Notes: generated from the sequence alone by a model not told the origin. DNA of 64,000 nucleotides from an uncultured Oscillospiraceae bacterium (GCA_934565795.1 CAKTIM010000009.1:11232-75231); one strand, 5' to 3'. Shown: positions 32,558-41,397, counted from the first letter of the stretch. Numbers and translations: made by a program.

Positions 32558-33754
32558 CTACGCAACAAGCCCCATTTTTCCCTTCCAGCGCAGCACATTG
32601 CCCGCCGCCTGGTTGAGGGTGTCCTCGGAAATTCTGCCGCTGCGGCAGGCGGTGAGCACTGCCTGGTACTGCGTTTCGTACTCCGTGGAGCACAGCAGGT
32701 CGTTGCCCGCCAGCACCGCCAGGACGGCGGCCTCCCCTGCGCCGTAGCGCTGGGTGATAGCGTCCATGGACAGATCGTCCGTCATAATCACGCCGTCAAA
32801 GCCCATGGCCAGGCGCAGATAGCGGTGCACCGGCTGGGAAAGGCTGGCAGGCGCATCGGCATCCAGCGCCGTGATGATGTTGTGGCTGACCAGGATGGCG
32901 TTCCCTCCGGCGGCAATGCCGTCAAAAAAGGGCTGAAGGTCATAGTTTTCCAGCGTTTCCAGGCTGCGCCCATCCGTGGCAATGCCCACATGGGTATCCG
33001 CGTTGTTGCCGTAGCCGGGAAAGTGCTTCATCACGGCATCGACGCCCTGGGTCTGCATGGTCACAATCGCACCGGCGACGAACTGCCCCGTGATCTGCGG
33101 GGACTGGCCCAGGGAACGGCGGTACATAAACGCGCCAGACTGGGTGGAGATATCGCACACCGGGGCGAGATTGACGTTGATGCCCAGCCCGCCCAGCAGC
33201 TGGGCCTTCTCCCGCTCCGTTTCCAGCACCAGCTCCATCCCACCCTGGGCATACAGCTCCCGGGGGGAGGCAAAGCGGCTGGCGCGGAAGGCGGTATGGC
33301 TGCTGGCCCGGGTGACGGTGCCGCCCTCCTCGTCCACCGCAATCAGCAGCGGAATATCGGCGGCAGACTGATAATCCCGCAGCTTCCGGCGCAGGGAATC
33401 CGGGGTCTGGCCGTCAAAGTCCCGGTCAAACAGCACCAGGCCGCCCAGGTGATAATTCTGGATTGCCTCCGCCGCTCCCGTCTCCGGGCAGCGGGCCAGG
33501 AAGAGCTGTCCCACCTTCTCCTCCATGGTCATAGCCGCCAACCGTGCCTGCACCGGGTCGGGCGGCTGGGTGGCAGGCGGCTCGGTGGGCGGTACCGTTG
33601 TGGGCGGCACGGTGACCGGCACGGTTTGTACCGCCTCTGTCTCCCCCTCCACGGGGGCCATGGCCGGAGCGTCAAGCTGACCGGCGATCAGCAGCAGAAG
33701 CGCCGCCAGGGCGCACAGCTCCAGCACCAGCGCAGAAATCAGCTTCCTTTTCAT
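32558..33754 (-). CDS. Glycoside hydrolase family 3, NagZ-like beta-N-acetylhexosaminidase, membrane-anchored
   Basis: 398 residues. One N-terminal membrane segment (LVLELCALAALLLLIAG) and a Pro/Thr-rich linker (PVTVPPTTVPPTEPPATQPP) lead into a GH3 barrel: MTMEEKVGQLFLARCPE, LLIAVDEEGGTVTRA, NVNLAPVCDIST, KHFPGYGNNADTHVG and the nucleophile Asp in GVIMTDDLSMDAI. The KHFPGxG...H loop holds the acid/base His typical of NagZ; the usual KHFPGHG reads KHFPGYG here. It probably removes beta-linked GlcNAc from peptidoglycan fragments outside the membrane. Start ATG 33754 overlaps the MATE gene's stop by 4 bp. Confidence 0.88.
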   Translation of the reverse strand: MKRKLISALVLELCALAALLLLIAGQLDAPAMAPVEGETEAVQTVPVTVPPTTVPPTEPPATQPPDPVQARLAAMTMEEKVGQLFLARCPETGAAEAIQNYHLGGLVLFDRDFDGQTPDSLRRKLRDYQSAADIPLLIAVDEEGGTVTRASSHTAFRASRFASPRELYAQGGMELVLETEREKAQLLGGLGINVNLAPVCDISTQSGAFMYRRSLGQSPQITGQFVAGAIVTMQTQGVDAVMKHFPGYGNNADTHVGIATDGRSLETLENYDLQPFFDGIAAGGNAILVSHNIITALDADAPASLSQPVHRYLRLAMGFDGVIMTDDLSMDAITQRYGAGEAAVLAVLAGNDLLCSTEYETQYQAVLTACRSGRISEDTLNQAAGNVLRWKGKMGLVA

Positions 33755-35124
33755 CGCACCTCCGGCTCCATTCCGCACTGGGCGATCCGGCGGCTCAGCC
33801 AGTTGCCCCGGAAATACACAATCAGGAATACGGCGGCGGCGATCGCCCAGCTGATGGGATAGCTCAGGGTGAGCATTTTCAGGGTATGCCAGCGCCGCAC
33901 CACCGTCATCAGCCACACCACCCGCAGCAGGCACACGCAAGAGCCGGTAATCAGCGTGGGGACGAGGGAATTTCCCACCCCCCGCATGGTGCCCGCGAAC
34001 ACCTCGATGGGCATAAACACCACATTAAACGGCATAATGGACAGCATGATCACGCTCCCCACCGCGATCACCTCCGGGTTATCCGTATAGATGCCCAGAA
34101 TCTGCGTGCGGAAGGTGAGCAGAACGGCCACCACCGCCCCCACCAGCGCTACGCTCATGGCAAGACAGATCCAGGCGCTCTGGCGGATGCGGCGGTACTT
34201 CTGCGCCCCGAAATTCTGGCCCACGAAGGTTGTAATGGACACGCCGAAGGCCCCGGAGATCATCCAGGTCATGGCATCGGTCTTGCCGTGGGCCGTCCAG
34301 GCGGCCATGGTCACATCTCCAAAGGAATTGATGCCGGTCTGAATGAGAATATTGGAAAAATCAAAGGTGACAAACTGAAGCCCCGCCGGGATGCCAATGC
34401 GCAGGATCCGTCCCAGCAGCGCCCGGTGGATGCGCAGCTTTTTGAATTCCAGCCGATCCTGGGGCAGGCGCAGCAGCACCATGATGGGCAGCACGGCGCT
34501 GATAAACTGGGAGAGAATGGTAGCCAGGGCCGCACCGGCGACGCCCATGTGCAGCACTGCCACAAACAGCAGATCCAGCACCACGTTTAGAAAGCAGGTG
34601 GCCATCAAAAAGAGCATGGGGCGGCGGGAATCGCCCATGGCCCGCAGAATGCCCGCGCCCATGTTATACACCACTGTGCCCACGGAGCCTGCAAAATATA
34701 TGCGGATATAGGTCACAGCGTCGGCCTTGCAGCTTTCCGGCATGTTCATCAGGCCCAGCACCTGACCGCCCAGGCCCACGCCCAGCACCGTAAGTACCGC
34801 GCCCAGCAGCAGCGACAGAGCGATGCCGGTATGCACGGAATCGGACACACCCTGCCGATCCCCCGCCCCGTAGAACTGGGACAGGATCACCGTCGCGCCG
34901 GAGCTGACGCCGATGAAGAACCCGTTGACCATATTCACCAGCGGCCCGGTAGCCCCCACCGCCGCCAAAGCCTCAGTACCCACCAGGCGGCCCACAATGA
35001 TGGTATCCACGGTGTTGTACATCTGCTGGAAAAAGGTACCCAGCAGGATCGGGAAAAAGAAGATCAGCAGCTGCTTCCAGATGACACCCTCGGTGATCTG
35101 GCGCTGCCGTGCCTGCGTGTCCAT
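33751..35124 (-). CDS. MATE family efflux transporter
   Basis: 457 residues with about 12 hydrophobic segments in two halves. The first half begins ITEGVIWKQLLIFFFPILLG and contains QQMYNTVDTIIVGRLVG; SSGATVILSQFYGAGD is also typical of the NorM/DinF-like MatE pattern. It should export drugs or metabolites in exchange for Na+ or H+. ATG 35124 is preferred (AAAGGAG about 10 nt away) over an in-frame start 24 codons upstream. Translationally coupled to the downstream NagZ-like gene. Confidence 0.92.
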   Translation of the reverse strand: MDTQARQRQITEGVIWKQLLIFFFPILLGTFFQQMYNTVDTIIVGRLVGTEALAAVGATGPLVNMVNGFFIGVSSGATVILSQFYGAGDRQGVSDSVHTGIALSLLLGAVLTVLGVGLGGQVLGLMNMPESCKADAVTYIRIYFAGSVGTVVYNMGAGILRAMGDSRRPMLFLMATCFLNVVLDLLFVAVLHMGVAGAALATILSQFISAVLPIMVLLRLPQDRLEFKKLRIHRALLGRILRIGIPAGLQFVTFDFSNILIQTGINSFGDVTMAAWTAHGKTDAMTWMISGAFGVSITTFVGQNFGAQKYRRIRQSAWICLAMSVALVGAVVAVLLTFRTQILGIYTDNPEVIAVGSVIMLSIMPFNVVFMPIEVFAGTMRGVGNSLVPTLITGSCVCLLRVVWLMTVVRRWHTLKMLTLSYPISWAIAAAVFLIVYFRGNWLSRRIAQCGMEPEVR

Positions 35125-35194
35125 GCTCCAAACGCTCCTTTCGGTTTTCACCGGGATTCTATCATGTTCCAATGGAAATGTCCATCCGCATTTC

Positions 35195-35249
35195 AAAAAA
35201 ATGAGGCGAATTCGTAATGTGTCCCGGTTGGGATTGTACGAATTCGCCT
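35195..35249 (-). terminator. Terminator of the ABC exporter-GNAT operon
   Basis: AGGCGAATTCGTA (35204-35216) and TACGAATTCGCCT (35237-35249) form a perfect 13-bp stem around a 20-nt loop. On the minus strand the stem is followed by CATTTTTTT. It ends transcription arriving from the GNAT gene. Confidence 0.75.
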
Positions 35250-35280
35250 GCGCTTTATGAAACCATAAGTGTCTGCCGCA

Positions 35281-35335
35281 AACCCCTCAGTCAGCCCATT
35301 CGGGCTGCCAGCTCCCCTTTCAGGGGAGCCAAGGG
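35281..35335. repeat. S repeat (hairpin), intact copy
   Basis: CCCCTCAGTCAGCCCATTCG, GGCTGCCAGCTCCCCTTTCA, GGGGAGCCAAGGGGG: two adjacent hairpins (CAGCCC/GGGCTG and CTCCCC/GGGGAG). This type of intergenic repeat is familiar from gut Clostridia. A second copy at 40067 carries an insertion. Confidence 0.65.
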
Positions 35336-35358
35336 GGCGTCGTCGGTAATCATAAAGT

Positions 35359-35886
35359 CTATAGGGTTCTCTCTTTTGTTATCAAATCCAGATTCATCAA
35401 ATCCACGTCTACATCCTCGCCGTTGATTCGGAAGAAGGCGGGGAAGGTCACGAGCTTTTGGAAGCCGAATTTTTCGTACAATCGGATGGCCCGCTTGTTG
35501 TCGCTGCGCACCTCCAGGTTCAGCTGGCGGATGCCCCGCTCTCTGGCAAAGGAAATAAGGGTTTCTATCAGAGCGCTGCCGATGCCCCGGCCCCAATAGT
35601 CCCTTGCCACGGAGATGGCGATCTCCGCCCGGTGGCTCATTCTGCGGCGGAAGCGCTGGATGCTGGCATTCGCTACGATGGTATCCCCATGCTTTACAAC
35701 GTATTGGGCGCTGTCCGGGGAGTCCAGCATGGATTGGAGAAAAGCTTGCTCCTGCTCCACCGTGAGGGGCAGGCCCTCCGGGCCAAAGGTGAGGTTATCC
35801 GTCTCGCCGCCGATCTGCTTCACATAGGCCAGCACCGCCGCCGCGTCCTCCGGGCGGGTGGGCTCAATTTTGAATTCTCCGTTCAT
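35359..35886 (-). CDS. GNAT family N-acetyltransferase
   Basis: 175 residues, single GNAT domain. The acetyl-CoA loop is VARDYWGRGIGSALIETLIS, followed by NLEVRSDNKRAIRLYEKFGF. It has an IEPTRPEDAAAVLAYVKQIG start like RimI/phosphinothricin-type acetyltransferases. Substrate unknown. It overlaps the ABC-2 permease gene by 4 bp, so it is part of the exporter operon. Confidence 0.9.
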   Translation of the reverse strand: MNGEFKIEPTRPEDAAAVLAYVKQIGGETDNLTFGPEGLPLTVEQEQAFLQSMLDSPDSAQYVVKHGDTIVANASIQRFRRRMSHRAEIAISVARDYWGRGIGSALIETLISFARERGIRQLNLEVRSDNKRAIRLYEKFGFQKLVTFPAFFRINGEDVDVDLMNLDLITKERTL

Positions 35887-36782
35887 GCCTTTTTCCCCCG
35901 GCGGGAATTCAGCAACACATACAGGGCAATCAGCAGCACGATGCTGCCGCAGAGAATCAGGTACATGGCAGGCTGCGATACCTTGTTGCCAAAGAAATAG
36001 AGGTTGCAGTCCACGCTGTCCCGGATGGCCTCCACCACCTCGGCGGGGAAGCCCAGGCTGGCCATTTCTTCAAAGGAGCCGCGCATGGCGCAATTGCGAA
36101 GCAGGCTGGTGCCATAGGTGCCGGGGAGGAAGGAGATCACCTTTTGCAGTCCGTCGGAGAAGCTGGAGATGGGCATGTACGCGCCGCAGATGAAGCCATA
36201 GGCGGAGCTGACGATGGTGCCCACGGCGCTGGCCTGCCCCTGGGTGGACAGGGGGAAGATAACGCAGGAGGACAGTGCCGTGCCGAACAGCACCAGCAGC
36301 ACCACGTTCAGCAGCAGCTCGGCCACATCCCACGCGGTCAGATACCAGCCGGTGACGGCCAGGTAGCCCAGGCAGATGCCGGTGGCGATCAGGGCGATAA
36401 TCAGGGAGGAGATCAATGTGGCCAGGTAATAGCCCAGTGCCAGGGTAGAGGGCTTGACCGGGGTGATGGTCAGGTCGTGCCGCGCCCCGGAAATCTTATC
36501 CTGCACCATCAGCAGATTGGAGCAGAACGCCACCGTCACGCAGCTGACAGCCAGCAGGGATGTGATCAGCTGGCCGCCCACGCAGCCGTTGATCAGCGCG
36601 TCGGGCACTGTCGCCCCCGCCTGCTCCAGGGCGGAGCGGAAGGAATCCACATACACATTGCGCAGGAAGGTGCCATAGAGCACCAGCAGGATCATGGGGG
36701 TAATGAGGGAGGTGAAGAACATCCCCTTATCCTTGAAATACAGCTTTACATTGCGCCGGATCAGCGCGCCCAGTCCCATCAT
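35883..36782 (-). CDS. ABC-2 type exporter permease
   Basis: 299 residues with about six membrane helices: one near the N-terminus (MFFTSLITPMILLVLYGTFL) and five in the second half, the ABC2_membrane layout (DrrB/YhgE-like). SGARHDLTITPVKPSTLALG is the typical cytoplasmic coupling segment. It overlaps its ATPase gene by 4 bp. Together they should export a drug, lipid or polysaccharide precursor; the cargo is not predictable. Confidence 0.9.
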   Translation of the reverse strand: MMGLGALIRRNVKLYFKDKGMFFTSLITPMILLVLYGTFLRNVYVDSFRSALEQAGATVPDALINGCVGGQLITSLLAVSCVTVAFCSNLLMVQDKISGARHDLTITPVKPSTLALGYYLATLISSLIIALIATGICLGYLAVTGWYLTAWDVAELLLNVVLLVLFGTALSSCVIFPLSTQGQASAVGTIVSSAYGFICGAYMPISSFSDGLQKVISFLPGTYGTSLLRNCAMRGSFEEMASLGFPAEVVEAIRDSVDCNLYFFGNKVSQPAMYLILCGSIVLLIALYVLLNSRRGKKA

Positions 36783-37693
36783 TTCTCTGCACCTCCCGTC
36801 AGCTTCTTGCCGGTGACGGCAAGGAACACATCATCCATCTTTCCCTTGGTCAGCTCATAATCCCGGAACAGCTCCGGGTTTTGAAGGATCATCTGGGTTG
36901 CGGCAGCAGGGTCGGGAATGGACACCCGGTAGGCATCCCGGATCGGCTCATAGGGCCTGCCCAGCGCCTTGACCGCCTGCTCGTCCACCCCGTAAAGGGT
37001 GAGGAAGTCGCCGGTATAGGTGTTTTTCAGCTGGAGCGGGGTGCCCTCGGCGGCGATCCGGCCATGATCCAGGATCACCACGTAGTCGGCATCCGCCGCC
37101 TCCTCCATGTAGTGGGTGGTGAGGAACACCGTCATATTCTCCTGACGGCGCAGCTGGCCAACCACCTCCCACAGCAGGCTGCGGGTCTGGGGATCCAAGC
37201 CGGTGGTCGGCTCGTCCAGGATCAGAATTTCAGGCCGGTGCAGCAGGGCGCGGGCGATATCGATGCGCCGCCGCTGGCCGCCGGAGAGCTTGCCCACCGG
37301 GCGCTTCAGCAGGTCGCCGAAATCCAGCAGAGCCGACAGCTCCCGCAGCCGCGCCTCAAACTGCTTGCCGCGGATGCCGTACAGCGCGGCGCGGCTTCTG
37401 AGATTGTCCCGCACGGACAAGTCCTTATCCAGCACGGAGGACTGGAACACCACGCCCAGGCTGCGCTTGATGGCGTCCGGGTCGGCGTCCGCGTTTTTGC
37501 CGCAGATGGTGACAGTGCCGCCGTCCTTGGGCAGCTGGCCGCAGAGAATATTGATGGTGGTGGATTTTCCCGCACCGTTGACGCCCAGGAAGGCAAACAG
37601 CTCCCCCTGCTTCACTCGGAAGCTCAGATCCTGGACGGCATGAACCTTGCCGTAGGATTTGTGCAGGTGCTCAATTTCAATAATGTTTTCCAT
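36779..37693 (-). CDS. ABC exporter ATP-binding protein (DrrA-like)
   Basis: 304 residues with one complete nucleotide-binding domain: Walker A GVNGAGKSTTIN, signature KLSGGQRRRIDIARAL, Walker B ILILDEPTTGLDPQ, switch His in VFLTTHYMEEA. A ~70-residue C-terminal extension is typical for DrrA/NatA exporters. First gene of the three-gene operon, with its own promoter and a palindrome over the -10 box. Confidence 0.94.
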   Translation of the reverse strand: MENIIEIEHLHKSYGKVHAVQDLSFRVKQGELFAFLGVNGAGKSTTINILCGQLPKDGGTVTICGKNADADPDAIKRSLGVVFQSSVLDKDLSVRDNLRSRAALYGIRGKQFEARLRELSALLDFGDLLKRPVGKLSGGQRRRIDIARALLHRPEILILDEPTTGLDPQTRSLLWEVVGQLRRQENMTVFLTTHYMEEAADADYVVILDHGRIAAEGTPLQLKNTYTGDFLTLYGVDEQAVKALGRPYEPIRDAYRVSIPDPAAATQMILQNPELFRDYELTKGKMDDVFLAVTGKKLTGGAEK

Positions 37694-37765
37694 GAATATA
37701 TTCTTCCCTCTTTTCTCACGCCGCCTGTGGGCGGCAATTGAAAGTGTATGTACTGTAACATTGTT

Positions 37766-37799
37766 TTACAATTGTAATCACTTCTAACCCGATTGTCAA
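37766..37799 (-). promoter_or_regulatory. Promoter with overlapping palindromic operator for the ABC exporter operon
   Basis: Minus strand TTGACA (37794-37799) and TACAAT (37771-37776) are 17 bp apart. A perfect 12-bp palindrome TTACAATTGTAA (37766-37777) covers the -10 box, as expected for a repressor site of TetR or GntR type. No regulator gene adjoins, so control would come from elsewhere. Confidence 0.65.
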
Positions 37800-37828
37800 G
37801 TGGCTTTGCTGATTTTTATGCTTTCCCT

Positions 37829-37911
37829 AAGGAAGCGCTGATTAAATTGGCAAGAGCTGTGGGCGAAAAAGATCCACTCACAGCCGCAGGCGATTTATTC
37901 AGCGCTTCCTT
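37829..37911. repeat. MITE-like repeat family M, copy 3 (shortest, 83 bp)
   Basis: Ends AAGGAAGCGCTGATTAAATT and, reversed, AAGGAAGCGCTGAATAAATC are nearly identical; both have GCGCTG where other copies have CTCTG, a paired change that keeps the ends complementary. The middle has AAGAGCTGTGGGCG and CTCACAGCC. Confidence 0.8.
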
Positions 37912-37915
37912 ACTA

Positions 37916-37944
37916 TTGACCATGGCTGCATCAAATGCTATACT
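37916..37944 (+). promoter_or_regulatory. Promoter of the DUF2079 gene
   Basis: TTGACC (37916-37921), 17-bp spacer, TATACT (37939-37944), 31 bp before ATG 37976. The -35 box starts 5 bp after the end of repeat M copy 3. Confidence 0.65.
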
Positions 37945-37975
37945 GGGGGCAATTTGAAAGGGAGTGAAATCGCGC

Positions 37976-39841
37976 ATGATAGGTAGACAGATTCAGCCAA
38001 CGGGCGCATGGCGCTTTCCCAGCCTGATCCGCCGGGGGCTTGCGGCCTGGGTGCTGACGGCGGCGATTCAATATCTGCTTCTGCCCCGCGCATCGCGGGA
38101 GCTGTCCGGGGTGGAGGCGCTGGTGGGGATGTCCTTTGGGCTGACGCTGGCGCTGTGCGCCGGTCTTTTCGCGGTCATGGGTCTGCTGCGCTGTCTTGCT
38201 CCCACGCAGCAGGCGGAGCGGATCGGCATTCTGCTGGGGATCGGGGCGATGGCGGTGTGCGCGCTGCCGGCCAGCTTCAGCTGGGCGCTGCTGGGTGCAT
38301 GCGTGCTGCTGGTGCTCCTCGCCGGGGTCTTCTGCCTCCGGGGCTGGGACGGCCGCCCGGAGCCTTGCGCCGAACCGGCCGGGTGCCGCCGCGTCTGGCC
38401 CTGGCTCGCCGCCCTGCTGGCGCTGGGCTTTCTCCTGTTCGACAGTCTGTGGACGGTGGGGCGGGTTTACAGCTTCAGCGCGCCCAGCTATGATTTCGGC
38501 ATTTTCAGTCAGATGTTCTACTACATGCGCACCACCGGCGCGCCCCTGACCACCCTGGAGCGGGATGGGCTGATGTCCCATTTCGCGGTGCATGTTTCCC
38601 CGGTGTATTACCTGATGCTGCCCTTTTTCGCCCTGGCCCCCTACCCTGGCACCTTGCAGGTGCTTCAGGCGGCGGTGCTGGCCTCGGCGGTAATCCCCGC
38701 CTGGAAGATCGCCCGGCGGTATGGCCTTTCCGGCCCGGCCAGGGTGCTGGTGTGCGCGCTGCTGCTCCTGTTTCCCGCCTACTCCGGCGGAACCAGCTAT
38801 GATCTGCACGAAAATTGCTTCCTCACCCCCCTGCTGCTGTGGCTGCTGTATGGCATTGACAAAGGGAGCATTCCCCTTGCCGCCGTTTCCGCCGTGCTGA
38901 CCCTGACGGTCAAGGAGGACGCGGCAATGTATGTGGCGGTGGTGGCGCTGTGGGCGATCCTGCGCGCGCTGCTGCGGAGCGCGCGGCAGGAGCGGCGGCG
39001 ACTGCTGCTGGGCGTTGGACTGCTGCTGGGGGCGGTCGCCTGGTTCCTGGCGGCCACCGCCTACCTATCCAGCGACGGCGAGGGCGTGATGACCTACCGC
39101 TACAAAAACTTCTATTTCAACGACTCCTCCTCCCTGCTCACCCTGGTGCAGGCGGTGATCATGTGCCCCATGAAGGCGGTGTATGAATGCATGGAGCCGG
39201 AAAAGCTGGGAATGCTGGCGCTGGCCACGGGGCCGCTGCTGGGGCTGCCTCTGCTGACCCGGCGGTATGAGCGGTATATTCTGCTGATTCCCTATCTGCT
39301 GATGAACCTCATGTCGGACTATACCTATCAGTACAGCATCTACTATCAGTATGCCTTTGGCTCTACGGCCCTGCTGATCTACCTGGCCATCGTGAATCTG
39401 GCGGACATTCGCCTGCCCCGCCGCCGGATGGCGGCGCTGGCCTGTGCCGCGGCGGTGAGCGTGGGCTGCTTTTCCGGCACCGTGCTGCCCAAGGGGCTCA
39501 GCTATCTCTCCCAGTGCAGCCAGTACCGGGCGTATTATCAAAGCGTCCGGGACGATCTGGCCCGTATCCCGGCGGATGCCAGTGTCTGCGCCACCACCTT
39601 CTACACCGTCACCCTCTCTCAGCGGGAAATTCTATATGACCTGCGCTACTGCTCGCTGGAGCATGTGCTGGAATCGGAATACGTGGCCCTGAACGCCCGA
39701 TCTGCCAGCGACTACCGCAAGTACAACACCGGCGGCCAGAGCAACGGCTTTGTCAATCTCACTGCCCTCCTGGAGGCCAACGGCTACGTCCGCTGCCCCA
39801 CCTCGAACCAGGATGTTGTGATCTACCACAGAGAAGCATAA
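37976..39841 (+). CDS. DUF2079 family polytopic membrane protein
   Basis: 621 residues with about 11-13 hydrophobic segments. The first extracytoplasmic loop contains the DUF2079 pattern YDFGIFSQMFYYMRTTGAP followed by HFAVHVSPVYYLMLPFF. The layout resembles GT-C glycosyltransferases, and DUF2079 proteins are usually thought to act on lipid-linked sugars; this is not proven. ATG 37976 is used (AAAGGGAG upstream); an in-frame GTG four codons earlier overlaps that site. It is monocistronic. Confidence 0.85.
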   Translation: MIGRQIQPTGAWRFPSLIRRGLAAWVLTAAIQYLLLPRASRELSGVEALVGMSFGLTLALCAGLFAVMGLLRCLAPTQQAERIGILLGIGAMAVCALPASFSWALLGACVLLVLLAGVFCLRGWDGRPEPCAEPAGCRRVWPWLAALLALGFLLFDSLWTVGRVYSFSAPSYDFGIFSQMFYYMRTTGAPLTTLERDGLMSHFAVHVSPVYYLMLPFFALAPYPGTLQVLQAAVLASAVIPAWKIARRYGLSGPARVLVCALLLLFPAYSGGTSYDLHENCFLTPLLLWLLYGIDKGSIPLAAVSAVLTLTVKEDAAMYVAVVALWAILRALLRSARQERRRLLLGVGLLLGAVAWFLAATAYLSSDGEGVMTYRYKNFYFNDSSSLLTLVQAVIMCPMKAVYECMEPEKLGMLALATGPLLGLPLLTRRYERYILLIPYLLMNLMSDYTYQYSIYYQYAFGSTALLIYLAIVNLADIRLPRRRMAALACAAAVSVGCFSGTVLPKGLSYLSQCSQYRAYYQSVRDDLARIPADASVCATTFYTVTLSQREILYDLRYCSLEHVLESEYVALNARSASDYRKYNTGGQSNGFVNLTALLEANGYVRCPTSNQDVVIYHREA

Positions 39842-39860
39842 ATCACGGGCGCTGCTTAAA

Positions 39861-39935
39861 ATAATATGCTCCCTCCAGAGTAGGCACTCGAAACAACAAG
39901 AGTCTCGAGGCTGCACCAAGAGGGAGCATTATTAT
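39861..39935. repeat. 75-bp palindrome after the DUF2079 gene
   Basis: ATAATATGCTCCCTC (39861-39875) and GAGGGAGCATTATTAT (39920-39935) are near-perfect inverted repeats; inside, ACTCGA and TCGAG can also pair. It could serve as terminator or be a small repeat element. The remaining intergenic DNA up to 40060 shows nothing else. Confidence 0.55.
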
Positions 39936-40063
39936 ATTCAAGAGGCACTATGCGGTAGGATGTGGCGCATAAAATATCAAGGAATACCCAGCGAATCCAC
40001 ATTGTCTAAAAACAAACATTCCACGAATTTGCCCTAGTCAAGATAAAACAACAGCTGCCTGCT

Positions 40064-40172
40064 GCAACCCCTCAGTCAGGCCATTCGGCCTGCCAGCTCA
40101 GCTTTGCATTAAGCAGCTGTACGCCGCCCTACGGTCGGCTACACCTGCTAAACCTTTCAGGGGAGCCAAGTG
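40064..40172. repeat. S repeat, copy interrupted by a ~54-bp palindromic insert
   Basis: CCCCTCAGTCAGGCCATTCG and CTTTCAGGGGAGCCAAG match the intact copy at 35281, but between them (about 40100-40153) lies extra DNA with pairing ends GCAGCTGTACGCCG and CGGCTACACCTGC. Confidence 0.6.
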
Positions 40173-40174
40173 GG

Positions 40175-40552
40175 TTATTCATAGTGGTAGATATGCTCCG
40201 CCTTGGATTGGAATTCGCTGAGGCGGCAGATTTTGCCTGCCTCGTCGAAATCAATAATGGATACGCCGTCGAAGGCGCTGACGGTGCCGTCGTAATCACA
40301 CTGGAAAAACCACTGGGCCGTCACGGTGCGTCCCTGCTCCAGCATACGCCGGATGCGCCACTGGAGCACCTTGCCTTTCTGGTTCCAATCGGCAAACCAG
40401 CGCAGAATCTGGCCCAATCCGTGATATTCCGGGCCGTAGCACTCCGTGTAGACGGCATCCTCCGAAAAGGTGCGCTTTACCGTCTCAATATCCTTTTGAA
40501 GCCAGGCTTCAAAATAGGCACGGACGGTCTGCTGCATGGGGGAATCCGTCAT
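40175..40552 (-). CDS. SnoaL/NTF2-like protein
   Basis: 125 residues, a single cone-like NTF2 domain: QQTVRAYFEAWLQKDIETVK at the N-terminus, then FSEDAVYTECYGPEYHG, AQWFFQCDYDGT and a final FDEAGKICRLSEFQSKAEH. Such proteins are small enzymes or binding proteins of varied activity. ATG 40552 overlaps the upstream esterase stop by 4 bp (ATGA). Role unknown; probably linked to the esterase. Confidence 0.82.
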   Translation of the reverse strand: MTDSPMQQTVRAYFEAWLQKDIETVKRTFSEDAVYTECYGPEYHGLGQILRWFADWNQKGKVLQWRIRRMLEQGRTVTAQWFFQCDYDGTVSAFDGVSIIDFDEAGKICRLSEFQSKAEHIYHYE

Positions 40553-41397
40553 TGCGCGGCCCCCTTGCCCAGGGTGAGCCGCAGCCAATGCTTTGCGGCG
40601 GGGATCCAATCGGCGGCCAGGGCCACCGACGGCTCCAGCGGGCCGTTGGTCTGGTCGTCCACGGTGGACAGGCCGTGCCAGCCGCAGGGATAGACCCGCA
40701 TGGCAAAGGGGACGCCGTGCTCTGCCAGCGCCTGCGCGTAGAGCAGGCTGTTCATCACCGGCACGCAGTCATCCGGGGCAGTGTGCCACAGGAAGGCGGG
40801 GGGCGTATTCCCGGTCACATGGGTGTGGCAGGAGAAGAATTCAATTTCCTCCTGCGTCAGGGGGCTGTGGCCCACCAGATTCTCAAAGCTGCCCAGGTGG
40901 GCCACCCTGGGATCCGCCGCGATCACGGGATAGCCCAGCACCGTGGCCTGGACGCCCTTGCTGTCCGGGAAGATTTCCCGCACCTGGGGGCAATCAAAGC
41001 AGGTGGAATAGTGGGCCGCCAGATGGCCCCCGGCGGAAAAGCCCATAATGGCCACCCGGCCCGTATCGCAGTGCCACGGGGCGGCGTTGGAATAAATCAG
41101 CTCCATGGCGGCAGCCACCTCCCGCAGCTGGGTGGGGAAGCGGTGGGGGGCCACGGAATAGGTCAGCACGAACACATTGTAGCCCTCCGGCAGGAAGTTC
41201 AACGCGATCGGCTCCGACTCCCGCTGGCTGCACATCACATAGCCGCCGCCGGGGCAGACCAGCAGGCAGGGCCGAAGCTGCTCCTGCCTGCCCATTTCGC
41301 TGAGGTTATCCGGCAGGTAAATTTCAAGCGTCGGGTCGGCGTCCGCACCGCCCAGCGCGGGGAAAATATCCTTTAAGTGAAAAACTTTATATTCCAT
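40549..41397 (-). CDS. Alpha/beta hydrolase, BD-FAE/acetyl-xylan-esterase-like
   Basis: 282 residues. Oxyanion motif VCPGGGYVMCS, nucleophile elbow IMGFSAGGHLAAHY, acidic residue in APDDCVPVMNS and His in GWHGLSTV complete a serine-hydrolase triad. This subgroup (often labelled endoxylanase-type or feruloyl esterase) removes acyl groups from plant polysaccharides. No signal peptide. It lies 18 bp after the CNNM/CorC gene, near the arabinofuranoside locus, so it may deacylate arabino-oligosaccharides (inference). Confidence 0.88.
   Translation of the reverse strand: MEYKVFHLKDIFPALGGADADPTLEIYLPDNLSEMGRQEQLRPCLLVCPGGGYVMCSQRESEPIALNFLPEGYNVFVLTYSVAPHRFPTQLREVAAAMELIYSNAAPWHCDTGRVAIMGFSAGGHLAAHYSTCFDCPQVREIFPDSKGVQATVLGYPVIAADPRVAHLGSFENLVGHSPLTQEEIEFFSCHTHVTGNTPPAFLWHTAPDDCVPVMNSLLYAQALAEHGVPFAMRVYPCGWHGLSTVDDQTNGPLEPSVALAADWIPAAKHWLRLTLGKGAAQ

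Noticed and set aside
35281-35335. S repeat as terminator of the GNAT operon
   Set aside because: No T tract on the minus strand; a much better terminator lies at 35195-35249.
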